DNA of 64,000 nucleotides from Biscogniauxia marginata (lineage: Eukaryota; Ascomycota; Sordariomycetes; Xylariales; Xylariaceae): contig MU404059.1 in the NCBI GenBank assembly GCA_022695795.1, forward strand, positions 434,001 through 498,000, read 5' to 3'. The notes beneath the pieces are model-generated. The model made no database searches. It saw nothing but the letters and a program-made list of their open reading frames with translations, and had not been told where the DNA came from. Both the position numbers and the translations under genes were made by a program. Positions 33,051 through 45,100 of this stretch are shown here, one piece after another. The stretch's first letter is position 1. Each line of letters begins with the position of its first letter.

Positions 33051-34358
33051 TTATTTCTTCGACTTGGAGAGCTTCGCCTTAGCGGAGCCGAACCACTTCT
33101 TAACGAGATCGCATATCGTAGTCGGAGTCTTCGTGTCGCCACCCCCGTCATTGCCCCCCTCCCCGCCGTTCTGATCGTCGCCGTCGCCGTTGCCGTCGCC
33201 GTTGCCGGCGTTCGAGGCGGGCCCGCCGATGGTGACGGTCAGCAGCTCGGGGCTCTGGTCGAAGACGGTGCCGGCCTGGTCGGGCTCGGTGTCGTCGCTG
33301 GCGACGACGTCGTCGTAGGGGAAGGCGTAGCCGCGGCCGTCGATGTTGACCTCGTGGCAGATGCGCGCGTAGTGGTTCGTCGGGCTGGCGGCGTAGTAGG
33401 CGCCCACCTTCTCGCCGTCGGGCTGGCGCGCGTTGGACGCGAGCGTCGACCGGTTCAGCGCCGCCGCGATGCGCGCCCCCAGGTTCGCCATCTCGTCCGC
33501 GCTGTCGCCCGTGTACCCGCCGAAGGGCCCCGTCGAGCACGAGAAGATGTCGCCCGCCGACGGCTGCGCGAACGTCCCCGCGCCGTCGAACGTCAGGAGC
33601 CCGTCCTTTACGCGCCCCGTGACGTCGCCCCACTGCGCCTGCGTGTTGATCGTCAGGTCCTCCGACGCGTACTTGGCCCAGACCTGGTCGACGAGCGGCT
33701 GGAAGTAGCCCTCGAAGAGCCCCGAGTCGGCGACGCGCCCGCTGTTGGGGCTCAGCGCGCGCAGGTTCTTGGACCCGTCCGCCGTCTTGACCACGAGCTT
33801 GCCCCAGTCAGCGTTCTCGGACGCGGCCTGCTGCACGAGCTTCTCGCACACCTGGTCGAGGCCGTCGGTCGGCAGCCCCTGCACCGTCTGCACCTTCCCG
33901 TCCGTGTTGCGCAGCTCGAGCGCGACGGGAATGCTCACGAAGTCCACGTAGCTGATATTGACGAACAGCTGGAAGTCGTTGTACGTGAACTCGCAGAACC
34001 CCCAGTTGAGGTCGTAGTTCGGGTCCGCCTTGTTGAGTACGCTCGGCTCGACGATCGCCGGCCCCGGGTTTAGCAGGAACGTCAGTTTGTTGCCCACGCT
34101 GAACCAGATCCGCCCACCCGCGATCTGCGGGATCGTCACGGTCGTCGTGTTGCCTGCCGCGCCGAGCGGGATCGCGCAGTCGGCCGCGAGGGCCTCTTGA
34201 GGCTGCGCTGGCGACTCCGGGTGGTATACCGTCTTGCCATCGGATTGCATGAAGATGGGTGTATTGTTATTGTTAACATCTAGGCCCGTGACGTAGGCGT
34301 ACACCTCGGACGAGCCCGTGTTGTTCTTCAGGGCTATATTGGTAGTCGGGGGAGTCAT
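33051..34358 (-). CDS. Glycoside hydrolase family 64 (beta-1,3-glucanase-like)
   Basis: A single exon encodes 435 residues from the ATG at 34358 (MTPPTTNIALKNNTGSSEVY). The N-terminal thaumatin-like beta region (VTIPQIAGGRIWFSVGNKLT, then WGFCEFTYNDFQLFVNISYV) and the following part (VALELRNTDGKVQTVQGLPT; SAGDIFSCSTGPF; ARICHEVNIDGRGYAFPYDD) match fungal GH64 proteins, which cut laminari-pentaose units from beta-1,3-glucan. There is no signal peptide, as is common among fungal homologues, so the protein is either unconventionally exported or intracellular. After about residue 385 it changes to a Gly/Asn/Asp linker (GNGDGNGDGDDQNGGEGGND), then a lysine-rich tail (AKAKLSKSKK). The gene is very GC-rich, which produces long shadow frames on both strands. 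I did not map the catalytic Glu and Asp. Confidence 0.88.
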   Translation of the reverse strand: MTPPTTNIALKNNTGSSEVYAYVTGLDVNNNNTPIFMQSDGKTVYHPESPAQPQEALAADCAIPLGAAGNTTTVTIPQIAGGRIWFSVGNKLTFLLNPGPAIVEPSVLNKADPNYDLNWGFCEFTYNDFQLFVNISYVDFVSIPVALELRNTDGKVQTVQGLPTDGLDQVCEKLVQQAASENADWGKLVVKTADGSKNLRALSPNSGRVADSGLFEGYFQPLVDQVWAKYASEDLTINTQAQWGDVTGRVKDGLLTFDGAGTFAQPSAGDIFSCSTGPFGGYTGDSADEMANLGARIAAALNRSTLASNARQPDGEKVGAYYAASPTNHYARICHEVNIDGRGYAFPYDDVVASDDTEPDQAGTVFDQSPELLTVTIGGPASNAGNGDGNGDGDDQNGGEGGNDGGGDTKTPTTICDLVKKWFGSAKAKLSKSKK

Positions 34359-37300
34359 GGTGGCTGGAGTTATTTTCGTCGCTTCACCGCGGTAGGAATG
34401 CCTAAGAAGTCAGAGGCTGCAACTCGAGCAAAAAGAAAGAAGCTAGTTGGTATCATGGAGTAGGATAATATGGTTTAGTATGAGGTCGATGGTCAACTGA
34501 ACTCGACAGCATTGCCTCTTTAATACCTAAATCGACACTCGTCAAGACTTGCAAAGACCAGCGCCGAGGGATCTGGTGAGAGACCTTGTTGTGTGGCCGG
34601 TGCATGTGCTCGAGATCGCTTGATGGCGATGCGGCAACTTGTGACCTTCTCGGAGATCATCTCTACGGTTGGCAAGAGGCTGGGATATGGAGGCTAACGC
34701 TATGATAGGATACTGGTACGTAACCTGAAAACCAGAATTGTCATATTTACATATGCTCGTGAGTGCTGTCAACAAAGATTGAATAAGAAAATGTGAGATT
34801 TTAACTTAGCTTTTCTCGTTCTAACATTGAGCGTCTAGTTCACAGTTTCATGATCGATGCTTTTCGTTACTACTAGCATGTGTGCTTGTGTGTGTATAGG
34901 GGACTTCGCATACACTATCAGTCGCTTTGCTTGAGATCCACTCGGTATACCACGCCGGGTTTCACGGCAAAGGGAGGCAAAGGGAGGAAAAATCGATATG
35001 ACGAACTTTCATCCCCCAAGTGTCTAGCCGAGGCTTGCCAAGTTCATCCTCAACATTCCCATTATCCACTGCTAGAAAGTGGTGGCTGTAGCGCAGCGAA
35101 GAACACAAATCAAGATCTGCCAGCAAAGCAAGGGGATCAAGAATCGTGACCACGGAGGGAGAGCATGTGCTGAGCAAAACACGGCATAACCTTGGAAGGA
35201 GAAACCGGCATAGAGGCGCGAAGAAGTCAAAGGGGGAGTGAGATGACGTCTCGTTCATCTAATACGCCGGCTGTCATTGGAGTGAGTCCCTTCTAGACAC
35301 GCACACACAGACACAAGAACGGCCCGGCTTTAGAAGGCAGGGTGGAGCCGGGCGACCTGGATCCGCGACCTGGTAGAATATAGCTCAGGGGCTTTTCGGC
35401 CTATGGGATTGGCAAGTCGGTTAATACTGCGAAGACTACGACGGCCACGCGCATTTGCTTGTCTCGGAGGTTGTGGCCGAAGTGGAAATCTTCGAGCGCC
35501 CCGGCGGGCCACATGTCGTTGACACCCTCTCTCGAAGTGTGGCTGGTGATATGGTCTGATAGTCCGGGGACGCGCGTAGCACGAGCCGAGAGCAAGAGCA
35601 GGTAAGTTGATAGTTAAGTAGACGCTTGCCTTTGGCTATACGGACCGGGGGAGACTGGCCAACAGCCTATCTTGCGGGGTAGCATCAGACCTCTGCCGTT
35701 GGCCACCCTAGTGGTGTATTGGTGTATTGCTTTGGAGAAGACCTCACTTGAGCAGTGGGTAATATGTATAATAGCTCTGATATAGCAAGTCAGTCAGTCG
35801 GTTCTATCTTTGTAAACTAGGTGACACCCTGGAGAAACCTTAACAAGCGTTGGATCACAGTCGTGAAACCAATGGTGTTGCGCAGACAAGGCGCCGTTCC
35901 GACGCGAAACCAGGAAAAACCTGGTAAAGGAAGGGAACTAACCTAGGGTAAAGTCCATGAACCGTCGTTCGAGCGTCGATGGGCTGCGCCTCGGTTGGTG
36001 GGTTCGATCGATTCCATCAACTAATCGAAGCCAAGTTCGCAGCGGTAATGGCCGAGATATTTTGCGGGGTGTCTCGTCCTCTGATGACCTTCAACCCCCC
36101 CTTTTCCCTCCCCATTCTTCTCCATATATTCACCATCATCTGTCGCGTTCCTCGTTTGCTCCCTTTTTTCCCCTCCACTGCGAAGGGAGTTGGTTTGCAT
36201 ACCTACAGTACATATCTTTAAAAATAGCAGTAGGTACCCGTTAGTTTCAGGTGAGATTCCACGTTACCTAATGTATGAAGTACCTACACACCAATTCTAT
36301 GTACTAATTACATACAAACCGTATGTAGAGGTGGAGTTCTTCCGCTGGTCCACACCCTCCTTCCTCCCCACATCTCCAACGGCCCTATGCGATGGGAGCA
36401 AAGCGGCTTGAAGCACGCCCCGCAGCAGCACGCAGGCAGGTGAGCTGGCCGGATTAGGCAGGTGGAGGGCTATTCTTGCAATCTCACTGGCGGCGCTTTT
36501 CTATCCCTACTTTTCCTCTCTTTCCTCTTCGTGCATAATCCCCCCCCCTCTCTCTTCGTGTCTCTAAAAGTCATCCCTAGGTTGTCTTAACTTACTCGCA
36601 TTGTACTTACCCTATAGCATGATAATTCCAAGCTGACTAACAGGCTCTTTTTTTTTTCCCCTTGATCCCACAGCTCACACATCTGACTTGACTCGCCTTA
36701 CCTTGTGGTTGATAAGTGTGAATATCGCATTGTGCCAATGTCGTCTCTAAAGGATGCATGTGTGTGCGTGACATGGTGCGTCCTTCACTCAATTCCCTTC
36801 GTTCCTCTTATCCTCAGCCGCAGTGACGGTGGCGGGATCCGAGCGAGGGAAATGTCTTACTACGGTTGTAGTCGGTTATTCCGTGCCATGCTTTTATAAG
36901 TTGTGTGACTAGGGAGAACTTTGAAGAAATAAAATATAGAGCAGGTAGGTAGTATTTCGCAAGGGTACCGAGATCTTGGGACTGTCATATGAAGTAATAT
37001 ATCTTGGTCTTAACATGTGGCTAGCACCACGGTTGTTTTCCCGTCTTATAAGACGTCACGAGCGGCGCCTCAACTGGTCTTATATGAGACACGATCTAAC
37101 AGGTAATTAGAATCCTTCCCACTCTCATTTTATTGCATAACAGTCCTAATTAAAGTCGCACATCTTTATTGGATCGACGTCCTACTTAGTAGTAGCGATA
37201 ATGTATATAGTCTGCCCGCGCAACTGGTAGTGGGTCGTAAGCTATGAACGAGTATTGAGCATCTTATAAAGTATTGGAAATGACCTGCCTACACCGGAAC

Positions 37301-37970
37301 AATTAATTATAGCATATAAATAGTCTGGCTAGTTAAATATTGGGATGCATATGTGTGTGTGCGACTAAGCTACACTAATACCGTCTGACATGTGTATGAG
37401 GAATGCTTTGACTGACTGCATCAACGATGTCGCATTTTGGGGACCGAGCCACTCCCTCTGACAAGTTTGTATGTACTGCAACCATCTGCTTATATGTGAT
37501 CAGAGAAAATGGGTGGGATTTTATGCTCTCAGATCGGGTACTACTTCTCATTTTAGTCTCTTCCTCAAAAGAAGAAAGGGGGGAAAGGAGAGGTAAGTAT
37601 GATTATGGTATAAGTAGTTCTCCATCCTTGAGAATCCAAAAATAAATGCAACGTTAGGTACCCAGATATGTAGAAAAAACCAAGGACGATGATGTTACCG
37701 TGACAAAGCGACCAATATCCCAAAACTACATTCCCCCCAAAAGAGGCAAAAGTGGAATACGTATCGGTGTAATAAGGAACCAAAAAACAGCCAGCCCAAA
37801 TCAACAACACTTTATATATCTCGTTTCTTGTTCTTGTTTTCCGTGGTAAGTAAACAGGTATGTAAGTTAACGCAAGACGATGCCAAGCAAAACGGAGAGA
37901 ACGCCACAAACTCCAACCAACATCTAACACTTAGGTAATAAGCAACCTCCCCTTTTATTCTGGCCCCTAT
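34359..37970. other. Spacer between the GH64 and GH16 genes
   Basis: This 3.6-kb region upstream of GH64 and downstream of GH16 has no supported gene. A minus-strand frame at about 35401-35595 reads protein-like (GVNDMWPAGALEDFHFGHNL) but has no ATG and no flanking exon. Pyrimidine-rich runs occur at 36090-36180 and 36530-36660. Confidence 0.35.
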
Positions 37971-39252
37971 CTATAATAACCCAAATACCCATATACCAGA
38001 AGCAATCCCCACAACAACCCATAGGAAAGACGTCTCCGCCAAAGGGCCTAGTCCCGCGCGCCGGGGGGCACCGTTTTCGTCACCGTCGCCACTGCCACCG
38101 TACGTCGTCTGATTGGGCGTCATGCCGTCCCGGTAGCTAAAGAAGAACTCGGCATCATTGTCGGGGACGGCGCAGACGGCACCCGCGGCGGCCGGGTCCG
38201 CGCAGCGGGCGGCGAAGTCGGCCTGCCGCGACGGCAGCGACGAGTTGTAGTACGCCTTGACGTAGCGGACGGTCGTGGTGGCGTCGGTCGAGGGCGGGCC
38301 CCGCGACCACGCCGGGTTGCCGTTGCTCCAGTGCGAGAGCAGGAGGTGGCCCGGCGTCGTCGGCACCCCGGGCCCGTCGAGCTCCGCGAGCGGCTCGCCG
38401 TCGGCGTAGAACAGCACGCGGCCCTGCAGGAAGTCGAACCGGTACTCGTGGAAGTCGGCCGTCGGGTCGAAGCCCAGGTTGACCTTGCGGAAGCCCCCGG
38501 TCCCCGAGGCGTCGTAGCCCGCGTCGCTCGACGCTATCGACTGCAGGACGAGGTTGACGGGGAACGTGCTGTTGCCCCTGTTGAACTCGGCTGATAGGAA
38601 CTCGATGTCGATTTCTTGGGTGTCGTTTTGGTACTGAGAATTTCGGCGTGTGATCGAATCAGCGTTGCTGAAATTATGATAATAGCATACTTGTGGCGGT
38701 TTATCGAAGGTATTACCCATGTTAGTCTGCATCACTTACCCAGAAGAAAGCACTACACGTCCCAGATATGTCTGTCACTTTTATACCAGCCCTGAAAGTG
38801 CCATAAAAATAACTTAGATCCGTCGTAGCAAGCTCGGAGCTCTGGACCATATTGTCTAAAATCTCGCTCTTGACCGTTAGTTGTAGACCAGCATCACCTC
38901 CTTTCGATCCCGGCCCGGTGAACACATTGTTATCGGCAGTATTGCTCGACGTCTCGTCCCCAGCTACGAATGCTTGTCCGTAGGTCCCACGTGCGGCCCT
39001 CATCGACACGTTGAACACTTGCGGCGCCCAGCCATACTTGCCGTATTCCGTCGTGTCGCCCGTTACGTCGAGATGAACAAAGTCGCTTTCGAGCAGGTCG
39101 GTAAACACATGCTGCGTGTTGTCGGATCCGGTCGTGATAGAATACCCGCACTCGCAATCCGCCCAAACGGGGCTAAGTAAGATCGGCAAAGAGCCCACGA
39201 CCCAACGCGAAGCTATCGCGCCGTGAAACCACCCCGCTAGATGTTGACGCAT
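37971..39252 (-). CDS. Secreted GH16 glycosidase, probably membrane- or GPI-anchored
   Basis: Two exons on the minus strand, 39252-38740 and 38633-37971, flank a 106-nt intron (GTAAGT donor, TCTCAG acceptor) and encode 391 residues. The join reads GTCSAFFW-YQNDTQEIDIEF. An N-terminal signal peptide ends near WA-DCECGYS. The central fold is the concanavalin-A-like GH16 domain with the catalytic ExDxE motif as EIDIE at about residue 178. Other typical segments are SYFYGTFRAGIKV, FHEYRFDFLQGRVLFYADGE and HWSNGNPAWSRGPP. The last 20 or so residues (SFLWVVVGIASGIWVFGLL) are hydrophobic, after a Gly/Asp-rich linker, as in a GPI signal or membrane anchor. GH16 enzymes hydrolyse or transfer beta-1,3/1,4-glucans; the exact substrate is not visible. 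Confidence 0.9.
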
Positions 39253-41431
39253 CGTGTTCCTCTAGAAGCGCAGCCACCACTACCACGATCGCCAATCGGA
39301 GGACTGGCGCAATTCGGTGGGGGAAAAGATGGCCGGGCGGTTGCGGAAGAAGAAAGTAAAGCGAACGGTTTTGCAGAAGAAGAAAATAAAATGAAGTATC
39401 AGATTAACGAGCGTGATATTCTTAGTTGAGACTTTCTGACGACACAACGTCTCACAGAAAGTGAGTGAATATAGCTACGATGATGAGCGAATGTACATAT
39501 TTGACTCACTAACTGCCAAACCGGAGGGAATCCCGGGATTCTGAAGGAAAGGGGAAGGAAAAGAGGAATGAGACATAAAACCAGGTACTACTCAGTACCT
39601 ACCTGCTACTAAAAAAGCCAGGATAGCACTCATATCCAATGTCTTCCTTCTCTTTCCCTATCTTCCTATGCAGCCCGGATAGCGGGCAACGATGATGCAA
39701 GGCGCAAGGAACCAAGACACCAAGACTGCCGACAAGGATTCGATCAGGAACAAGGGAAAAAAATATAAAAGGAAGCAGCCAACGGGGGAACAGACGAGCG
39801 AGCCACTTTTCAATGTTTTTACCTTCCGAAATTGCCGGCGCGTTGCATTGGAGACTCGCAGCACGTCGTCTACCGTGGTCCGACCGAGCGGCCCATCAAG
39901 AAGCAATCGAGTCGAATCAATGATGAGCCGGGGATCGGGAACGCGCAGATGCAAAGGTGCGTTACGAGAACATCTATGTGGTATCTATGTGACACGCTTA
40001 TCTTCTCGCCCATAAAATCCCATAGGATGTGCTGGAAATGGGTGAGATAGGTAGTAAGCGGTAAGAATTAAGAAGGAAAAAAAAAGAGAAGGTAATATTT
40101 CTTTTTCTCCCCTTTTTCTCCTGTATTAGATGTGTACACGTACTACATCCGGCATAAGTAGGTAATGGGAAAATATTTATTAGCTCTACTCTAAAGTCTG
40201 GATCGACAATGATTTACTTACTCCTTGCGCCGCGCTATATATGCCACCCAACCAACCCAATGTATTCTTAACTTGACGGCGTCAATCATAGGACGAATAT
40301 CTTGGTATTCTGACTGAAAAGCCTGCATGCCCTTGCGTGATAGGCCGATATGAGATCGGATCCACGTAACTCGACCTACGTACTCACGGACACTCCTTGT
40401 CTGCACACCGCAAGGAATGCAATATATCGGTGATCTATATTAGGTAGGTGGCGGATAGAATAACGTCGGGTAGTAGTAAATTCTGACTCTGCTGGTGCAT
40501 ATGCAAGTATTCGTATCTCGAGGTAAAAGCAACCCGCCGGACGTTGTTAGGTAGGCGAAGCGATTGATATACATGCTGTGTAATCACTGTCTTTCAAACT
40601 ACTACACCTATCGCAACATATTGTAAAATACTACGACATTGTTCAATGGGGCTTAGAAGATGGTATAGAGAAGTGATTCATTGAATGCTGACGCGCAGTT
40701 ATCTATACATCCGAAAAGAAAACGAATTCCAATCGAATCAACGAGATAAATCAATCTGATGTGCGCGATGTCTCCCGTTTGCCGACTTAATTTTCATCCT
40801 GACACCCTCCAATTGCTGCCAGCCAGCTCTATTACCGCGAGACTATGACGAAAGGAGAAAGAAGAGAAAGAGAAATCAGCTCAACGAAAGTTAAGAAAAT
40901 CCACGAGGGAAAAAAAAAAAGTAAATATCAGTATGTAGATAGAACAAGGTATCTGACAAGGATGACGAGAAGCTGCAAACTCAAGTTAAAAACGACGACA
41001 GCATTAAACAACAATAGGAGTGCCGTAGCTAATAGAACAGAGGGGAAGAGAAGTTCCGCGAATGGACCAGCCAGCCCTGCATCACACATTAAGTTGCGCG
41101 TATCGCGACGAGTATTCCCCCCATTGCACCAGATCAGAGAGCCTAGTTTGCCATTCCAGTCCCGCTGATTACCAGTGACCTCAGATGCAGACGTTGGATG
41201 TAATCGCAATCGTAAAGACAACCAACTCCCGAATCAACACCCGGCGCCAGTTCCGTACCGAAATGAGTAAAAAGAAAGCAGAAAACTCAGGAGGTATATG
41301 CTCAAGGAGATTGCACCACCGCCGCCGCAACCGCCATCATCATTCACGAGGAAATTAGGAAAAGGAAAGAAAAGGAAACCAGACGAGAGGAAAATTCAGA
41401 GAAAATCGTAAGTCTCATGAAACGGATCGGT
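39253..41431. other. Spacer: GH16 promoter and 3' region of the transcription factor
   Basis: No supported gene in about 2.2 kb. A minus-strand frame at 40928-41221 ends in a hydrophobic stretch but lacks other support and overlaps the likely 3' untranslated region of the downstream gene. Confidence 0.35.
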
Positions 41432-44138
41432 TCAGTATACACTCTCTTCATCAGCTCCTTGAGAGATCATCGACGGCGTCGAGACGTTAGACGACGCTTC
41501 AATATCGTCCACATAGCCGACAAGCGCTTGAGAATGAAGTCGGAAGGATTCTCCCATGAGTCGGGTGATGCTAACGAACAAAGAGTTAGCAGCTGATACG
41601 TTAATTATATAGAGATGAAGCTGTCATTGACTTACCCCCACACGACCACTTCGTCTAGCATTGAGCCCCAGAGGTGAGCCACGGTTGCGCTCAATTGCTG
41701 CGAATTCAAGGTCCCTTCAGACTCTTTCTCGAAAAGCATCCGAACCTTGTGATACATGGCCATTTCCTCCTCAGAAGCAGCTTCTTCGTCATGTTCCAGA
41801 CGATATAGCCACAGGGTGAGGGTGATCATGAGATCCATGCCGCAAAGTGGGTGCTCGATACTCCAGTTTGTTGGGGAGGTGCGCGCAACCCAGCGCACAC
41901 CCTGGCGCACAGCAGTCTCAATGCAGTTGTAGCACTCCTCAATGACCTTGATCATTTCACTCGAGCGCTTAACTCGGTCACGCGCGTTGGACATGGCAGC
42001 CGCCACCTCATAGTGATCGTGGTAGCGTAGAGCCTCCTGAACGGTCTTTAGGTCAACTTCTAGGCGAGCGCGGGCATTCCTGAACATAGCCTTGGCATTG
42101 AATATTAGAGGGTGGCCCTTGTGCGGTGCGCTCAGCGGGACCGCGTCAGCCTCAGGCTCGCAGAGATCGAGAGATTTCTCCCACGTCTCCAAAGCGAGCC
42201 GGAGTTTGTACTCGGTCACAACATCCTGCAAAGCTTCGGGACTACGCTTATGGTACCACACTTCAAGGAACAAGGCATTGATCATAACACGCGTTGCGAA
42301 AGCACTGTACTTCAGTGTCTCTCCTTGGAACAGGTTATCGTGGGCGACCATGAAGGTAATTCCAGGCGACGCTTTCAGCTGTTCCTGCCAGGCAGCTTCA
42401 TCGGTCACTTTTGAATTCCATAGTGCTTCCGAGGATGGGAGCTGCAGATCCTCGAATTCGTTGAAGCTAATCGCAGGCGTATGGTTGTAGGTCAACGTCA
42501 GAAGCCCAAAGAAGATGTAGACGGCATAATAAGTGCGACGACATCCCTCATCTTCCACCCATTCAGCTCGGGCCGGCTGGGTGCCTTCACGACCATCCTG
42601 GCGAAGCTTCAATTCGTAGCGGTTTCCGGCAACCATGTTGGCGAGAAGACTCTTGATGGAACAGGCCCACTCTAGTCCCTTGGGGTCACCGCTCCAACTG
42701 GCAAAGATCATGTTGAGAAGCGAACTCTGCATTGTCCAGAGAGGGCATTTCCGGGAGCTAAAGTTTTCCTTGTTCTGAAGGAACTGGTTGACCAGAACCT
42801 TAGAGCCAATGTGTAGCATATACGCTTGGTCTTGATCAAAGGCATAGAGAGCACCAATTGAGAGCACAGCAAGGAGCAGTGCTGGAGACACCTGGGTCAC
42901 ATTAAAGGACAAGGGGTGCAAGAACGGCAGGTGGTGGTGGAACAAGCCAAAGTACGTCGCAAGGTAGCGGTTTAAAGAGCCGAGATTCGGTACGCGGAAA
43001 CCTTCCGGAATGGCGTGTTCACTATCGTGCGCTCGAATGTTGTCCAAGATCAAGTTCCGTTCTTCGTCACTGTTGACCTGAGGAGCCTTGAATCCTGCGG
43101 AGGCCTGGGTCAGGTTAGCTGGTGAAAACATAGTACGGGTCATATTGGACTCGATGGCGGTCGCAGTGCCGGTGCTTAAAAGCGGTGAAGAGTTGATCAT
43201 AGATTGTAACGAAGGCGCAGGACCGCTGCGGCTAGGTCCTGAGGTAGATGCTAACGGGCTAGGATGGACCTGGATAGTACTCACACTAGACAAAGACTGC
43301 TGAGACTCGAAGGAACCAGAACCAGTTGACGTAACGGAATGAGCCTTGGTCTCGGCAACTGATTGGGGCATGAAGGCATCCCACGGAACGCCGTGAGGAA
43401 GAGGAACAGCACCAGGAGGGTATGTGACAGCAGGATCCATCAATTGGGGACCGTTGGGGGGGTAGGCCATAGACGGGCTTGGTTCGTAAGCTCCATTTCC
43501 GTTATCACGCATCGCGGCTGTCGCTTTGTGATGAAGGTCAGCGACCAGCATAGCAGCGTGTTCGACATCGAATACTCCCTCACTGCTGGCTTCGATCTGC
43601 TCACTCAACGTCGACGTGTCAATAGCAATCGACGACTTGGATGGACCATTGATAGCTCGCGTCTTGGGACCGCCACCGGCGCGACGTTTACCGTCGCTAT
43701 GTAGAGGGACGCCTCCATCCTTAGCATGCACAGTCCGATCATGGCGGAGCAGGAGATCGCGTCGCACAAAGGTACTTCTACACTTCATGCACTTAAAGGG
43801 ACGTTCCTTTGTATCTGTGGCCAGGTTATGTAAGCTTTCTAGTCGATAGCGAGGTGCCAATTGATCGCATGATTCATGGTGGTGTTGAGGGGTAACTAAT
43901 TGCGACACAGGCGAGCGAGGTGTCGAGAGGGGCTGGTGGGAGGGATTGGGGGGAGGGGGGGATGAAATGGGTGGCACGTACGCGACCGTTCGTGTCTGCT
44001 CCTATGCTCGCTCCTGCTGAATGCCCTGTTGCAAAACTGGCATTTGTACTTCCGCTCTGGTTGCGCGAGAGAGGTCTTTCGGGGGACCGGGGTTGCCGAT
44101 GCGGCGGTGGGAAGGACGGCCACGCTGGCGCCAGGCAT
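41432..44138 (-). CDS. C2H2 zinc-finger transcription factor with fungal-specific regulatory domain
   Basis: Three exons on the minus strand, 44138-43982, 43814-41636 and 41570-41432, flank introns of 167 and 65 nt and encode 824 residues. An in-frame stop precedes the ATG. Splicing intron 1 rebuilds two tandem C2H2 fingers joined by a HTKERPF linker: finger 1 uses C33, C36, H49 and H53 (YKCQFCNRAFSRSEHRSRH), finger 2 uses C61, C64, H77 and H82. A basic patch and a Ser/Pro-rich region follow. From about residue 330 comes the fungal-specific transcription factor domain (LATYFGLFHHHLPFLHPLSF, then SPALLLAVLSIGALYAF). The last exon adds ITRLMGESFRLHSQALVGYV and an acidic end. This ADR1/AmdX-like architecture implies a nuclear DNA-binding regulator; the targets are unknown. 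Confidence 0.92.
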
Positions 44139-45100
44139 CTTGAATTATTGTCGTGATTGTCGCGTTGCTCGGGTGATGTTATCGAATCAGATCGATGGGA
44201 TCTAGGGATTGACAACGACAAATGCGGTCGACTCTCCGAAAAGTGTGCTTGCTCTCGACCCTTCAAAACCGATGGTCGAAATCGCCTCGCTCCTCGCTCG
44301 CACGCGCGCTCCCGTGGGGTTTAAAGTGTGTCTTCTTGACTCGACTTGATGTAGCTGGTCATTGGTATGGATATCGGTATCATGGAATGAGCTGTGGTGG
44401 ACGGTGGTGTGGCCTGGGCCTGTTATTAGTCTCGATACACTTGACGTATCTGAGAGGGTGCAATCGTCCTGAAATAAGAGGGCGATGCGAGTAGATATGT
44501 CCCGAATCGCAAAGTGCGATGGCCGATGAAGAGGGGTGGTGGGTTGATGAAAGTCGGATGGACAGGAAAGTGCAAAAAGTTAGGAATTAAAAAAAAGGAG
44601 GGGGAAAGGGAGGGACAAAATGAGGGAGGGAAAATTGGTTGTGCTGCGCAAGGCAAGTGACAAGGTGCGCGTTGCAAGGAGCGGGCGGGCAAGGAGGGGA
44701 AAGTAGCGAGGGACGGGCCAGCACAACACGGGGAATTGGGAAGCGAGAGGGCGAGGGGTGTGGGCGTGGGTGGCAGAGAAAGAAAGAGACGTACCAATCC
44801 ACGCTTCAATGAGCGACAGAGACAATGGGAACGGCTGGGACGGACAAGACGAGCGTGCAGTCAATGAATGCGGGTCACAGCCGTGGTGGGCAGGGTAGAA
44901 AGGTGGGTTGACTGGAAAGGTGGTGGTGCTTGTGGTGGTGTCGGGTGGGTTGGTTGGTGGTGGGTTGACTTGTGGCTTTGGTGGTGGTTTTTTTTAATGA
45001 GCGGCGTCGTCAGAGAACCAGAAATAATAAAAGTGGCTCGATCCCATCCCGATCAGGACAAGATAGTAGGGTGTGGCTCAGGATTTTAGTGGAGGATGGA
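44139..45100 (-). promoter_or_regulatory. CT-rich upstream region of the C2H2 transcription factor gene
   Basis: Read in the direction of the gene, 44580-44720 is a dense pyrimidine stretch, as often seen around fungal transcription starts. A GT-rich patch (GGTGGTGG-type repeats) lies at about 44915-44995. This likely holds the promoter and a long 5' leader. Confidence 0.45.

Noticed and set aside
33148..34073. Long frames on both strands within the GH64 gene
   Set aside because: Arg/Ala-rich composition typical of the reverse or shifted reading of a GC-rich gene.
35401..35595. Protein-like minus-strand frame (GVNDMWPAGALEDFHFGHNL)
   Set aside because: No ATG, no splice acceptor or donor to join it to other exons, and the opposite strand is also open; too weak to call.
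40928..41221. 97-residue minus-strand frame with hydrophobic end
   Set aside because: Lies in the probable 3' untranslated region of the C2H2 regulator; no other support.
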